Source of the DNA: Anaerolinea sp.
GTDB lineage: Bacteria; Chloroflexota; Anaerolineae; Aggregatilineales; UBA2796
Direction: 5' to 3'
NCBI GenBank assembly: GCA_014879835.1
Contig: JACSRJ010000172.1
Span: 1-33,923 of the forward strand
Length of the DNA: 33,923 nt
A model generated the notes under the pieces. That model made no database searches. It was not told the DNA's origin and saw only the letters and a program-made list of their open reading frames with translations. The position numbers and the translations under genes were made by a program. The stretch's first letter is position 1; the number at the start of each line of letters is the position of its first letter. Shown piece after piece: positions 15,300 through 23,916 of this stretch.

Positions 15300-16913
15300 A
15301 TGCCTGTCATGCCTGCAACCCGCACCCTTGTTCGTGATCTTCTCCTCTATTTGGGGCTGGCGCTGATCGGCGCGATCCTTTTCCTGCCCGTGTATGAGTC
15401 CGATCCCAATTTTGTCCTATACCGTTTCAGCGCCAAATTGAGGGAATCATCCTCCCTCCTGTACGGTATGATCGGCGGGGAGGTAACCGCCTTTCCCCTT
15501 GCCCCACTGCTGCTCGCTGGGTTGAGTGGGTTTGGCATCGATCCCCAATTGGGCGGTTGGCTGATCGTGGTGCTCGCCTTAGCTTTGGGTGGGTATTTGC
15601 TCAGTCGGTTAAGCACTCGGGGTTGGATCGTAGGGGCAGCGTTCATCCTTGCAGGGTTGGCCCAGCCTTCACCCGCAGCCTTGTTGATGGTTGTGCTGGG
15701 ATTAGGGGCGGTGATCGCGGCCCAAAAAGAACGCTGGTGCATCAGCGGCATCTTGGGGGCGTTGGCCCTCAGCGCAGATCCTTACGCCCTTCCCCTGCTG
15801 CTGATCTTGGGGCTGTGGGCCAGCACCGCTGGATGGTCTGCCTTCCGGTGTATAGCCTTTCCAGTGCTGTCAGTCGCGCTCGTTCTTGGGGGATTGCTGG
15901 CCCTGTACGGGGTTTCCGACTGGCTGCCCCTTTCGCCGCCAGAGATCAGTGTGGCTCTACCCCTGATGGCCCTTGCGGCGCTGATCTTCAGACACAAGAC
16001 CGTTCCTCGACCAGTGGCGGCACTAGGGGCATGGGCAGCCTTGAGCGCAGCCCTAGCGTTTCTCAGTGGAAGTTTACCCAACAGCGCCATCCTACCGGGG
16101 GTTATTGGGCTGTCAGCATGGTTGATCGAACCTCACCCGGCGCGCCTGATGGTGATAGCGGCGGCGGTGTTTGATCTAGGCTTGGGGGTCATCGTGGGAC
16201 TGCCTTTTAACACCCCGGACAACGACGGGCTGCCTGACTCAGTTCAGGTTGGGCAGTGGGTGAGCGCGCACCTTCGCCCTGAAGACAGTCTGGTGATCGA
16301 TACCTTTGACTCAGCCCGGATGCTTGGCTTTTATGCCCATACCCGCATCATTGACCTCAACCGCATCAAAGTTGATCCTAACTTCCTGATCCGTTATGCC
16401 CCGGATGCTTTAGCGCTGCGCACTTCCGCGCCGGGTGTCCCCCCAGAGATGCTGGTAAATCGTTACGCGAAAGTTCAACAGTCTGGTGATATCGCCCTTT
16501 ATGTTCGAGTGGTAAATTGGTCAGGTTGGCAGGATCACGGGGTTGATGTGAACTTCAGCGCGGCTTTGGACCGAGATGATCTGCGCCTTGTGAATGTAGC
16601 GGTGAACAACGTCGTCCATCCCGGTGAACTGGTGCGGGTGCGCCTTGATTGGATACTGGCGCACAAACCCACCTTCCAAGGTGAATTAGAGATCAAACTC
16701 GATCTTCTCGATCCCAACTTCAGCGGGTTTGCGCCGGGGACACTGGACAAATATCCAGCCTCCGTTTGGACTCAAGGCGCATTCAGCACCTACCATCTGA
16801 TCGACCTTCCCGCGAGTGCCCCTGAAGGGCAGGGGGCACTCTATTTGAATCTGAGCATTCGCGCTGCCAATGTGGGTACCCTGAAGATTGCTGACGTAAC
16901 CGTTAAACGCTGA
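15300..16913 (+). CDS. Polytopic membrane protein with C-terminal extracytoplasmic domain
   Basis: A 537-aa protein. Residues 1-300 hold about nine or ten hydrophobic spans (LLLYLGLALIGAILFLPVY, WLIVVLALALGGYLL, AALLMVVLGLGAVIAA and others). Residues from about 305 on are hydrophilic and beta-rich, with SVQVGQWVSAHLRPEDSLV and a tail that looks like a carbohydrate- or lipid-facing domain. The layout and the sequence just after the last span resemble GT-C/ArnT-like mannosyltransferases (PMT family), but no clear catalytic D-E or D-D motif is seen in the first outer loop. AGGA stands 3-4 bases before the ATG. nagA follows after 17 bases, so they are probably co-transcribed; a cell-envelope sugar role is inferred. 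Confidence 0.75.
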   Translation: MPVMPATRTLVRDLLLYLGLALIGAILFLPVYESDPNFVLYRFSAKLRESSSLLYGMIGGEVTAFPLAPLLLAGLSGFGIDPQLGGWLIVVLALALGGYLLSRLSTRGWIVGAAFILAGLAQPSPAALLMVVLGLGAVIAAQKERWCISGILGALALSADPYALPLLLILGLWASTAGWSAFRCIAFPVLSVALVLGGLLALYGVSDWLPLSPPEISVALPLMALAALIFRHKTVPRPVAALGAWAALSAALAFLSGSLPNSAILPGVIGLSAWLIEPHPARLMVIAAAVFDLGLGVIVGLPFNTPDNDGLPDSVQVGQWVSAHLRPEDSLVIDTFDSARMLGFYAHTRIIDLNRIKVDPNFLIRYAPDALALRTSAPGVPPEMLVNRYAKVQQSGDIALYVRVVNWSGWQDHGVDVNFSAALDRDDLRLVNVAVNNVVHPGELVRVRLDWILAHKPTFQGELEIKLDLLDPNFSGFAPGTLDKYPASVWTQGAFSTYHLIDLPASAPEGQGALYLNLSIRAANVGTLKIADVTVKR

Positions 16914-16930
16914 AGGAGCGCACTTGAACG

Positions 16931-18091
16931 ATGACCTCACGAATTTTAATCACCAATTCGACCCTGATACTGTCAGACCGCGAGTTGCCCGATCACTGGA
17001 TGTTGATCAAACAAGGCAAGATCGCTTCTTGGGGCAAAGGTGAAGCCCCCTCCGCTGAGACCATCATTGACGGCCGAGGCGAAACCTATGTACTGCCCGG
17101 ATTCATTGACATTCACGTCCACGGCGCGATGGGTTTTGACATGATGGACGCTACCCCAGAAGCCCTCAAAGCCATGTCCCGTTTTTTTGCAGCGCACGGA
17201 GTCACGGGCTTTTTGCCTACCACCGTGACAGCCCCTCATGAACGGATCTTAGACGCGCTGCGCAACGTGGCCGCGCATATGGGTGCAGAAATGCCCGGCG
17301 CGATGGTTTTAGGCGCACATCTGGAAGGTCCTTACATCAATCTCAATGCCAAAGGGGCACAGGCGGGCGAATTTGTGCGCCTCGCAGATCCCACCGAGTA
17401 TGAGCAGTGGCTTGATACCGAGGCGATCAAACTGACTACGGTTGCGCCTGAATTTGGGCCTAACGAAGCGTTCATCAGCGCCTGTGCTGCTCGTGGGGTC
17501 ACCGTCTCTATTGGACATACTCAAGCCACCTATGAACAGGCTCTAAGGGCGGTTCGTCTGGGCGCACGACACGCCACCCACACCTTTAACGCCATGACCG
17601 GACTGCATCACCGCAAACCCGGCGTTGTGGGGGCGGCCCTCACCCTCTCCGAGATCACCTGCGAATTGATTGCGGACATGATTCATGTCCACCCTGTGAT
17701 CCTCAAGTTGGTGCTTGCGGCCAAAGGCGCAGAGGGCATCGCCCTGATTACGGATGCTATTCAAGGGGCAGGGATGCCTGATGGGGCGTATGAACTTGGA
17801 GGGCTGGCGGTAACAGTCTCCAATGGTACAGCGACACTCTCTGACGGCACCCTTGCCGGCAGTGTTCTCACGATGGATGCAGGGGTGCGTCATATGATGA
17901 ATCAGGCGGGGGCGTCATTGGTGCAAGTGGCCCAAATGTCCAGCACTGTCCCGGCTCGGCAGATCGGTTGGGGGCAGCATAAAGGTAGGATTCAGGCGGG
18001 GTATGATGCCGATCTGGTTCTATTGGACCCCCAGCAGCAGGTGCGAACCACACTGGTAGCGGGGCGGGTGGTTTATCAGACCGCCCTCTAA
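16931..18091 (+). CDS. nagA: N-acetylglucosamine-6-phosphate deacetylase
   Basis: Amidohydrolase that removes the acetyl group of GlcNAc-6-phosphate, feeding amino-sugar recycling. Visible features: H62-x-H64 (DIHVHG), metal ligand E132 (LEGPYIN), H196 (SIGHTQAT), H217 (HTFNAM), H252 and catalytic D275 (LITDAIQGAGM). Length 386 aa is normal. GAAGGAG lies 12 bases before the ATG, a little far. No nagB or sugar transporter is adjacent; the gene sits between a membrane protein and a secreted propeller protein, all on the same strand, 17 and 68 bases apart. Confidence 0.95.
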   Translation: MTSRILITNSTLILSDRELPDHWMLIKQGKIASWGKGEAPSAETIIDGRGETYVLPGFIDIHVHGAMGFDMMDATPEALKAMSRFFAAHGVTGFLPTTVTAPHERILDALRNVAAHMGAEMPGAMVLGAHLEGPYINLNAKGAQAGEFVRLADPTEYEQWLDTEAIKLTTVAPEFGPNEAFISACAARGVTVSIGHTQATYEQALRAVRLGARHATHTFNAMTGLHHRKPGVVGAALTLSEITCELIADMIHVHPVILKLVLAAKGAEGIALITDAIQGAGMPDGAYELGGLAVTVSNGTATLSDGTLAGSVLTMDAGVRHMMNQAGASLVQVAQMSSTVPARQIGWGQHKGRIQAGYDADLVLLDPQQQVRTTLVAGRVVYQTAL

Positions 18092-18159
18092 AATGCTGAT
18101 CGATCTGGCGCAGGAGTGGCCAAATACTGGCAAAATGGTGGTGGGTAAAGGAGATTTTG

Positions 18160-19275
18160 ATGAATATGCGCAGCAAGTTGATCCCGATATTTGTGATGAT
18201 CAGCCTATCCGCACTGATACTTGGCAGGGTCACCGCTCAAGCCCCATCCACAGATGTGCCTTCTGGAGAACTTGTATTCTTGAGGCAAATCGACAGTAAT
18301 TGGCATGTGGTAAGGGCAAACACCGACGGTTCTGATCTTCAGGAACTTTATGCCCCTGATCTCGATCACGGGGAAGGTCCCAGCGCGCCGCTGTGGTCTC
18401 CCAACGGACAAAAGATACTGTTTTCAGTCAACTATTACCCTCAACGATCAAAACCGGAGACGGTTCGGCAGTATCTCTACCTGATCGATGCTGATGGCTC
18501 AAACCTGATAAAGGTGGGCGATTTTGAGCGTAGTTCAACCACCTTCCTCCTCAACCACTACGTCTATGGAGGATGGTCGCCGGATTCACAGGCGTTTATC
18601 TATGGTTACTATCAGACCGAATCGGATGGCAGCACCCGAACCGAATTCTTTAAGGTGGATCTAAAGGGCAAGAGTCTTTCCCTAAACCCCAAACCCGCAC
18701 CTTCCTATAAGAGCGTTTTGTACATGCCTGACGGTAAGCTGATCATCCTCGATCAGGAAGGTATCCTGACGATTGAGAATGGAGAGAGAAGCGTGCCCAA
18801 GGTGATCAAAGCCGATGCGGAGATCAACTTTCTGTATGACATCTCCGCAGATGGGAAGTACGCTTTGTGTCTGCTCAACAAAAGCTTCACCTTTGGGGTA
18901 CTAAATATCGATACTGGTCGGTTTCGTTCGCTGCGCGAAATCTCCGATGGGATGGTGGTTTATGAGGCCCGCTGGTCACCAGAGGGTAATCACTTTTTGG
19001 TGCAGGGTACACCCAAAAGTGATGTTGGTGTCGCGTGGGTCACGGCTGTGGTAGAAACTGAAAGTGGGCAGATTACCACATTGGAAGAAGGCCCGGGATT
19101 CCTGTACGGGCGTGTGGATTGGTCGGCGGATGGTGCATACCTGATCTTTGAAAACAACAAAGAAGGTGGCTCCGCACTTTACCTGAGCCGCCCTGACGGC
19201 TCTGAGAAGACCAAACTGATGGCGGGGGCTCATGCCCATTGGCGACCAGAGCCAAAGGGGAAAGCGGCTCCGTAA
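18160..19275 (+). CDS. Secreted WD40-like/TolB-type propeller protein
   Basis: A 371-aa exported protein. The signal peptide (MNMRSKLIPIFVMISLSALI, ending near VTAQA) is followed by propeller blades with motifs such as PLWSPNGQKILFS, GGWSPDSQAFIYGY, ARWSPEGNHFLVQ and DWSADGAYLIFEN. AAAGGAG stands 6 bases before the ATG at 18160. It is more divergent than the propeller protein at 8196-9179, but of the same build. It may be co-transcribed with nagA, 68 bases upstream. Ligand unknown; a surface scaffold or sensor role is inferred. Confidence 0.8.
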   Translation: MNMRSKLIPIFVMISLSALILGRVTAQAPSTDVPSGELVFLRQIDSNWHVVRANTDGSDLQELYAPDLDHGEGPSAPLWSPNGQKILFSVNYYPQRSKPETVRQYLYLIDADGSNLIKVGDFERSSTTFLLNHYVYGGWSPDSQAFIYGYYQTESDGSTRTEFFKVDLKGKSLSLNPKPAPSYKSVLYMPDGKLIILDQEGILTIENGERSVPKVIKADAEINFLYDISADGKYALCLLNKSFTFGVLNIDTGRFRSLREISDGMVVYEARWSPEGNHFLVQGTPKSDVGVAWVTAVVETESGQITTLEEGPGFLYGRVDWSADGAYLIFENNKEGGSALYLSRPDGSEKTKLMAGAHAHWRPEPKGKAAP

Positions 19276-19295
19276 AGATCCTGATCGCATCTGAT

Positions 19296-19332
19296 GATGG
19301 GCTGATTCAGAACTTACGTGGATCGGCCCATC
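19296..19332 (+). terminator. Possible terminator hairpin
   Basis: An 11-bp stem with one G-T pair (19296-19306 with 19322-19332, 15-base loop) lies 20 bases after the propeller gene. No T-run follows. Confidence 0.4.
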
Positions 19333-19363
19333 ACGAAAATTCACCGTTCGGGGCATTCTCATT

Positions 19364-19391
19364 TTGATCTCACGCATAAGATCGTTACAAT
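19364..19391 (+). promoter_or_regulatory. Promoter of the peptide-binding protein gene
   Basis: TTGATC, a 16-base spacer and TACAAT, about 80 bases before the ATG at 19473. Confidence 0.6.
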
Positions 19392-19472
19392 AGTGAATTA
19401 CATGCGCTGTTTACCCATGCGCATAACATGTTGTCCGTTTTGTTTTTCGTCTGTAGCAAAGAGGAAGACTGC

Positions 19473-21179
19473 ATGAAAAATGTAATCAAGTTAGGGTTCC
19501 TTGGGATGGCGTTGGCGCTCGCAGCAGCCGCGCTTCTCCCCGCAGCCACGCCGATTGTGGCGCAGGAAGATGGCGGGATCATTATCGAAGGCACCTTTGG
19601 GGCTGGGCCGAACCAGTTTAACCCCTTGCTGTGCAATGACACCGCCTGCAATCGTATCGTTGGCTTGCTGTTCCCCGGTCTGACCGGAACTGACCCTGCC
19701 ACTGCCACCTTCAAGGCTGGCGCGCCCGGTTCACTGGCCAAAGAATGGTCAGTGAGTGAAGACCTGAAGGTCGTCACCTACAAACTGCGCGATGATGCCA
19801 AGTGGTCCGATGGCACCCCCATCACCACCAAAGACATCATGTATGCGTGGGAAATGATCCAGAATGACGAGTCCGGTTCACCCTTCACCTTCGTGCGCGG
19901 TCGCGTGGCGAGTGTTGAAGCCCCGGATGATTACACCTTGGTGGTGACCCTGAACGAAGGTTCCTGCGATTACCTGTGGGACGCTTCCATCCCCGGCATT
20001 TCCCCTTCACACCTGTTCGCAGATGTGAAGCCTGCCGAACTGAAGGACAACGCCTTCAGCACCACTCCCTCCGTTGGGTTTGGCCCCTTCAAGTTCGTAG
20101 AGTTCCGTGCGGGCGAACAGACCAGCCTCGCGGGCAACGAACTGTACACCGATGCGGCCGAAGGCAAAGTGAAGCCTGCTGGTTTCATCTACAAGGTTGT
20201 GCCTGATCAGACCGTTATGATCGAGCAGTTCCTTGCTGGCGAGACCAACCTGCTGGACAGCCCTGCGGTCAACCGTATGGCCGACATCAAAGCCGCTGGT
20301 GATGCGGGTGATGTTCAGGTCTTCAGCTTCCCCGGTGTGTCTTGGGACTACATCGGTCTGAATCTTGCCGACCCGACCAACCCCCAGAACGGTGTGGACG
20401 AAAACGGCAACCCCATCGATCAGGGCAAACACCCGATCTTTGGTGATGTTCAGGTTCGTAAGGCGTTGGCCCTCGGCCTCGATGTGGACGCGATGATCAA
20501 GACCGCCGTGTTTGGTGAAGGCACCCGCATGGCCTCCAACATCATCCCCACCTCTTGGGCAGTCAATCCTGACCTGAAGCCCATCCCCTACAACGCCGAA
20601 GAAGCAGCCAAGATTTTGGACGAAGCGGGTTGGAAGGTTGGCGCTGATGGTATCCGTGAAAAAGACGGCGTGCGTCTGTCCTTCAATCTGATGACCAACG
20701 CGGGCAACACCCGTCGTGAAGCCATCGTGACCCTCGCCAAGGACCAGCTTGCTCAGATCGGTGTCGAAGTCAACGTTGAACTGTTGGACTTCAACCTCGT
20801 GATCGAGCGCTTCTACAGCCAGACCTACGATGCGTTCGTCCTCGGATGGCGCTCCGGCTACCCGAATCGCCCCGATGGTACCCAGCTCTTTGACTCCTCC
20901 TCCGACATCGTCGGTTCAGGCTCCAACATGGTGTCTTGGTACAACGAAGAGTGGGAAAAGCTGAACAGTGATGCGCTCACCTTGGCCGGCTGCGATATGG
21001 ATGCCCGTATCAAGCTGTACCAGAAGGCGCAGGAAGTGTTCCAAGCAGACCTGCCTTACATCCCGTTGTTTGTGATCAACGGTATGTACGCAGCGCGCAG
21101 CAATGTGAAGGGCTTCTCGCCTTATCAGGCACAGTTGCTGTGGAACGTGGACACGTGGGAAGTTCTCAGCGTCGAGTAA
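19473..21179 (+). CDS. ABC transporter substrate-binding protein, peptide (Opp/Dpp) type
   Basis: An exported solute-binding protein of the SBP_bac_5 family, 568 aa, which captures peptides or similar ligands and hands them to the permeases encoded just downstream. The signal peptide (MKNVIKLGFLGMALALAAAA) ends near IVAQED; no lipobox Cys is present, so anchoring is by another means. Family features include LAKEWSVSEDLKVVTYKLRDD and WSDGTPITTKDIMYAW near residues 85-125, and a C-terminal PYIPLFVINGMYAARSNVKG. GAGGA stands about 7 bases before the ATG. Codon use is strongly biased to C-ending codons compared with neighbours, which suggests high expression. A terminator separates it from the permease genes. 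Confidence 0.95.
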   Translation: MKNVIKLGFLGMALALAAAALLPAATPIVAQEDGGIIIEGTFGAGPNQFNPLLCNDTACNRIVGLLFPGLTGTDPATATFKAGAPGSLAKEWSVSEDLKVVTYKLRDDAKWSDGTPITTKDIMYAWEMIQNDESGSPFTFVRGRVASVEAPDDYTLVVTLNEGSCDYLWDASIPGISPSHLFADVKPAELKDNAFSTTPSVGFGPFKFVEFRAGEQTSLAGNELYTDAAEGKVKPAGFIYKVVPDQTVMIEQFLAGETNLLDSPAVNRMADIKAAGDAGDVQVFSFPGVSWDYIGLNLADPTNPQNGVDENGNPIDQGKHPIFGDVQVRKALALGLDVDAMIKTAVFGEGTRMASNIIPTSWAVNPDLKPIPYNAEEAAKILDEAGWKVGADGIREKDGVRLSFNLMTNAGNTRREAIVTLAKDQLAQIGVEVNVELLDFNLVIERFYSQTYDAFVLGWRSGYPNRPDGTQLFDSSSDIVGSGSNMVSWYNEEWEKLNSDALTLAGCDMDARIKLYQKAQEVFQADLPYIPLFVINGMYAARSNVKGFSPYQAQLLWNVDTWEVLSVE

Positions 21180-21213
21180 GTCTCGTCTCTGAGCTCCTTT
21201 AGTGATACACTAT

Positions 21214-21248
21214 AGCCCCCTCTGCCCTCGGTGGAGGGGGCTTTTTTA
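21214..21248 (+). terminator. Terminator between binding protein and permease genes
   Basis: A 9-bp stem AGCCCCCTC/GAGGGGGCT (21214-21222 with 21234-21242) with an 11-base loop is followed by a T-run. Partial termination here would give much binding protein and less permease, a common arrangement in ABC importers. Confidence 0.85.
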
Positions 21249-21272
21249 AAGATAAGCACTAAGGTTGGATCG

Positions 21273-22298
21273 ATGATTAAGTACATCGCCCGCAGATTGG
21301 TTCAGGCAATCCCCACGGTCTTTGGGGTGACCATTTTCACCTTTTTGATCATCTCACTGGCGCCCGGTGGTCCTACCGCTGCGCTTCTCCTTGACCCTAA
21401 CCTCTCATCCAGAGATCGAGAAAATGCCCGCCGCGCTTTGGGGCTGGACGATCCCCTCCCTGTTCAATATCTGCGCTGGCTGATCGGAGACTTTTGGTGG
21501 CAGTACGATACTGATGGTGATGGGACAGGTGACAAGTGGGGCGAGCGTAAAGGCGTTTTGCTCGGTGAGTTTGGTTATTCTATTCCTAACCGCCGTCCCG
21601 TCTTGCAGCTCTTCGGAGAACGGTTGGGGGCAACCCTCGAGTTAGGGGTTGCTTCTCTCTTATTTGGGCTGCTGCTCGGCGTCCCGATTGGGATCATCGC
21701 GGCTACAGCGCGTGGTTCTCTGTTTGATAACATTACCCGTATCCTTGCCGTGGTGGTCAATTCGGTGCCCATTTTCTGGCTGGGCTTGATCCTAATTTTG
21801 ATTTTTGGATCAAGGCTGGGGGTTCTGCCCATGGGCAGCCGCTGCCCCACAGCCCTACAGGGCTGCCCGCCCTTGTTCCAGCGCTTGGAATACATCCTTT
21901 TGCCGATGATCGTTTTGGGGGCAGGCGGGGTGGCAGGGTATTCGCGTTATCTGCGCGCCTCCATGTTGGATGTGATTGGTCAGGATTACATCCGCACGGC
22001 CAAGTCCAAAGGGCTGCGCCAGCGCCGGGTATGGTTTACCCATGGGGCCCGTAATGCGCTGATCCCATTGGCAACCTTCCTTGGCCCCGCGATCACCAAC
22101 ATTTGGGCGGGTGCATTCATCACGGAGCAGATTTTCTCGTGGCCGGGCATTGGCTTTCTGACCTTCCAATCGATCAACGCGCAGGATTTTGCGATGCTGA
22201 TGGCGGTCTCGGTCTTTTCGGCCATTGCCACGATTTTTGGCTTCTTGTTATCCGACATTCTGTATGCGCTGATCGATCCGCGCATTCGTTTCAGTTAG
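21273..22298 (+). CDS. Peptide ABC transporter permease, DppB/OppB type
   Basis: A 341-aa inner-membrane permease of the BPD_transp_1 family. N-terminal MIKYIARRLVQAIPTVFGV is the DppB signature, followed by the first span and the outer loop. The cytoplasmic coupling (EAA) loop reads RTAKSKGLRQRRVWFTHGAR near residue 245. About six spans. The outer loop after span 1 holds an extra acidic insert, YDTDGDGTGDKWGE (78-91), resembling a calcium-binding D-x-D-x-D-G loop, not usual in DppB. AAGG stands about 8 bases before the ATG. The partner permease follows after 9 bases. Confidence 0.93.
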   Translation: MIKYIARRLVQAIPTVFGVTIFTFLIISLAPGGPTAALLLDPNLSSRDRENARRALGLDDPLPVQYLRWLIGDFWWQYDTDGDGTGDKWGERKGVLLGEFGYSIPNRRPVLQLFGERLGATLELGVASLLFGLLLGVPIGIIAATARGSLFDNITRILAVVVNSVPIFWLGLILILIFGSRLGVLPMGSRCPTALQGCPPLFQRLEYILLPMIVLGAGGVAGYSRYLRASMLDVIGQDYIRTAKSKGLRQRRVWFTHGARNALIPLATFLGPAITNIWAGAFITEQIFSWPGIGFLTFQSINAQDFAMLMAVSVFSAIATIFGFLLSDILYALIDPRIRFS

Positions 22299-22307
22299 GG
22301 GGCTGTG

Positions 22308-23846
22308 ATGACTGCGCGTGATATGGTTGTAAACCTCAAAGAAGGTCAGGCAGACGAGGAATATCTCGGTCATTCCCTACTTTCGCTGGCAGTGCGCCGT
22401 CTGCGCCGTGATCGCTTAACCCTTGGGGCGCTGGCGGTTATTGTGCTGATCACCCTTTCTGCCATTTTTGCGCCTCAGATTAGCCGGGCGCTGAATGTCA
22501 GTTTTGACCGCACCAGCGGCACCAATGCCTTCATCCTGATCGGTGGGCAGGATCGTCTCACCTTTGACCCGGACTACCGTTTTCGTGCCCGCACCCTTGC
22601 GACTGCGGTCGTACATGACATGGGCAAGGACATCAAGTCCAAAATCGTGGATACCAACTATCGGGACATTCGAAGCGAAGAGAATGGTGGGCTGCGGGTG
22701 TTCCATGCAGGTATGTCCACCAATGCCTTTGATATATACGTCAAAGGTGGCAGCGAAACCGGGGAAAGGGCCTTGGCCAGAAACATCCCCTTTGGGCAGG
22801 CCGGTGATCTGATTGAACTGCCCCCCGGCACTTATGATGTCTCTTTGCGCTTCTCCACCGGTGACAGGGCCGCGGAGCCTTTTCTCTCCCTTAATGGGGT
22901 GGAAGTCAAGGCGGGCTGGCTCGCCATGGGTGTGGTTGCAGGGGGTGAAAAGTCTGGCAAACCGCTGGAGATGAAGTTCTATCCGCAAAATCTGGCGGCG
23001 ATTGATCCCGCCAATGCGCGTTTACAGTTCATCCAAGCCTCGGCTGATGCACCCTTGCTCAACGTGACTTTTGGGGGCGAGGTGATTGCAGAGAATGTGG
23101 TCTATGAGCAGGAAGTTGTTTATGAAGCGCCCCGTCAAACATCCACCTTGGGTACTTCAGCGATGGATGCGCCGCGGCGTGTTCTGGGCACTGATGACTT
23201 AGGACGGGATCAGTTTGCACGGCTGCTCTTTGGCGGACAGGTGTCTTTGGGAATTGCTTTTAGTGCTGCGTTGATCGCCGCCACTATCGGGATCACCATC
23301 GGGATTCTGACTGGCTTTTATGGGGGACTCCTCGATGATGGGGTCAACTGGGTGATTACGACTATCAGTTCCCTGCCCACCCTGCTTCTGTTGTTGATCA
23401 TCATCGCTGTGACCAAACCCGGGCCCCCGGTTTTGATCGCAGTCTTGGGTTTGTTGGGTTGGTTTGGGGTAGCTCGTCTGGTGCGCGGTGAAACCTTTTC
23501 GATCCGCGCCCGCGAATATGTCGTCAGTGCACGTTCTATCGGCGCACCTGTGAGCCGGATCATGCTGGTGCATATTCTGCCCAACCTGCTCTCGGTCGTC
23601 ATGATTGCACTGGCCCTGAATATCGGCGGTCTGATCTTGACCGAGTCGGCGTTGAGTTATCTCGGTTTTGGGATCAATCCCCCCACCCCCAGTTGGGGAA
23701 ACATGCTCAGCAACTCCCAGACTTTCTTCACCAAAGGGGTACATCTGGTGGTGGTGCCGGGGCTGTTGATCACGATCACCGTCCTGTGCCTGTATGTGAT
23801 CGGTGATGGGCTGCGAGATGCCTTTGACCCGACCCTGAAGAACTAG
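22308..23846 (+). CDS. Peptide ABC transporter permease, DppC/OppC type, with DUF4397-like domain insertion
   Basis: A 512-aa permease; normal DppC is about 280-320 aa. Residues 38-56 form span 1 (after RRLRRDRLTLGAL), then comes an extra segment, about 60-288, before the family motif VLGTDDLGRDQFARLLFGG (292 on) and the remaining spans. The insertion lies in the first outer loop. It contains two related stretches, RVFHAGMSTNAFDIYVKGG (130-148) and RLQFIQASADAPLLNVTFGG (238-257), with LPPGTYDVSLRFS between: the pattern of DUF4397, a beta-rich extracytoplasmic domain. The coupling loop reads EYVVSARSIGAPVSRI. Expected partner of the DppB-type gene. No ATPase genes (DppD/DppF) follow. AGGGG lies 6 bases before the ATG at 22308. 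Confidence 0.93.
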   Translation: MTARDMVVNLKEGQADEEYLGHSLLSLAVRRLRRDRLTLGALAVIVLITLSAIFAPQISRALNVSFDRTSGTNAFILIGGQDRLTFDPDYRFRARTLATAVVHDMGKDIKSKIVDTNYRDIRSEENGGLRVFHAGMSTNAFDIYVKGGSETGERALARNIPFGQAGDLIELPPGTYDVSLRFSTGDRAAEPFLSLNGVEVKAGWLAMGVVAGGEKSGKPLEMKFYPQNLAAIDPANARLQFIQASADAPLLNVTFGGEVIAENVVYEQEVVYEAPRQTSTLGTSAMDAPRRVLGTDDLGRDQFARLLFGGQVSLGIAFSAALIAATIGITIGILTGFYGGLLDDGVNWVITTISSLPTLLLLLIIIAVTKPGPPVLIAVLGLLGWFGVARLVRGETFSIRAREYVVSARSIGAPVSRIMLVHILPNLLSVVMIALALNIGGLILTESALSYLGFGINPPTPSWGNMLSNSQTFFTKGVHLVVVPGLLITITVLCLYVIGDGLRDAFDPTLKN

Positions 23847-23856
23847 TCTCAATCCC

Positions 23857-23885
23857 CTGCCCCTCACTGAAAGGTTGAGGGGCAG
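23857..23885 (+). terminator. Terminator after the permease genes
   Basis: A perfect 9-bp stem CTGCCCCTC/GAGGGGCAG (23857-23865 with 23877-23885) followed by TTCTTAAT. It closes the transporter operon 10 bases after the last stop. Confidence 0.75.
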
Positions 23886-23916
23886 GTTCTTAATCGGCTT
23901 GCCTATGGGGGAAGTC

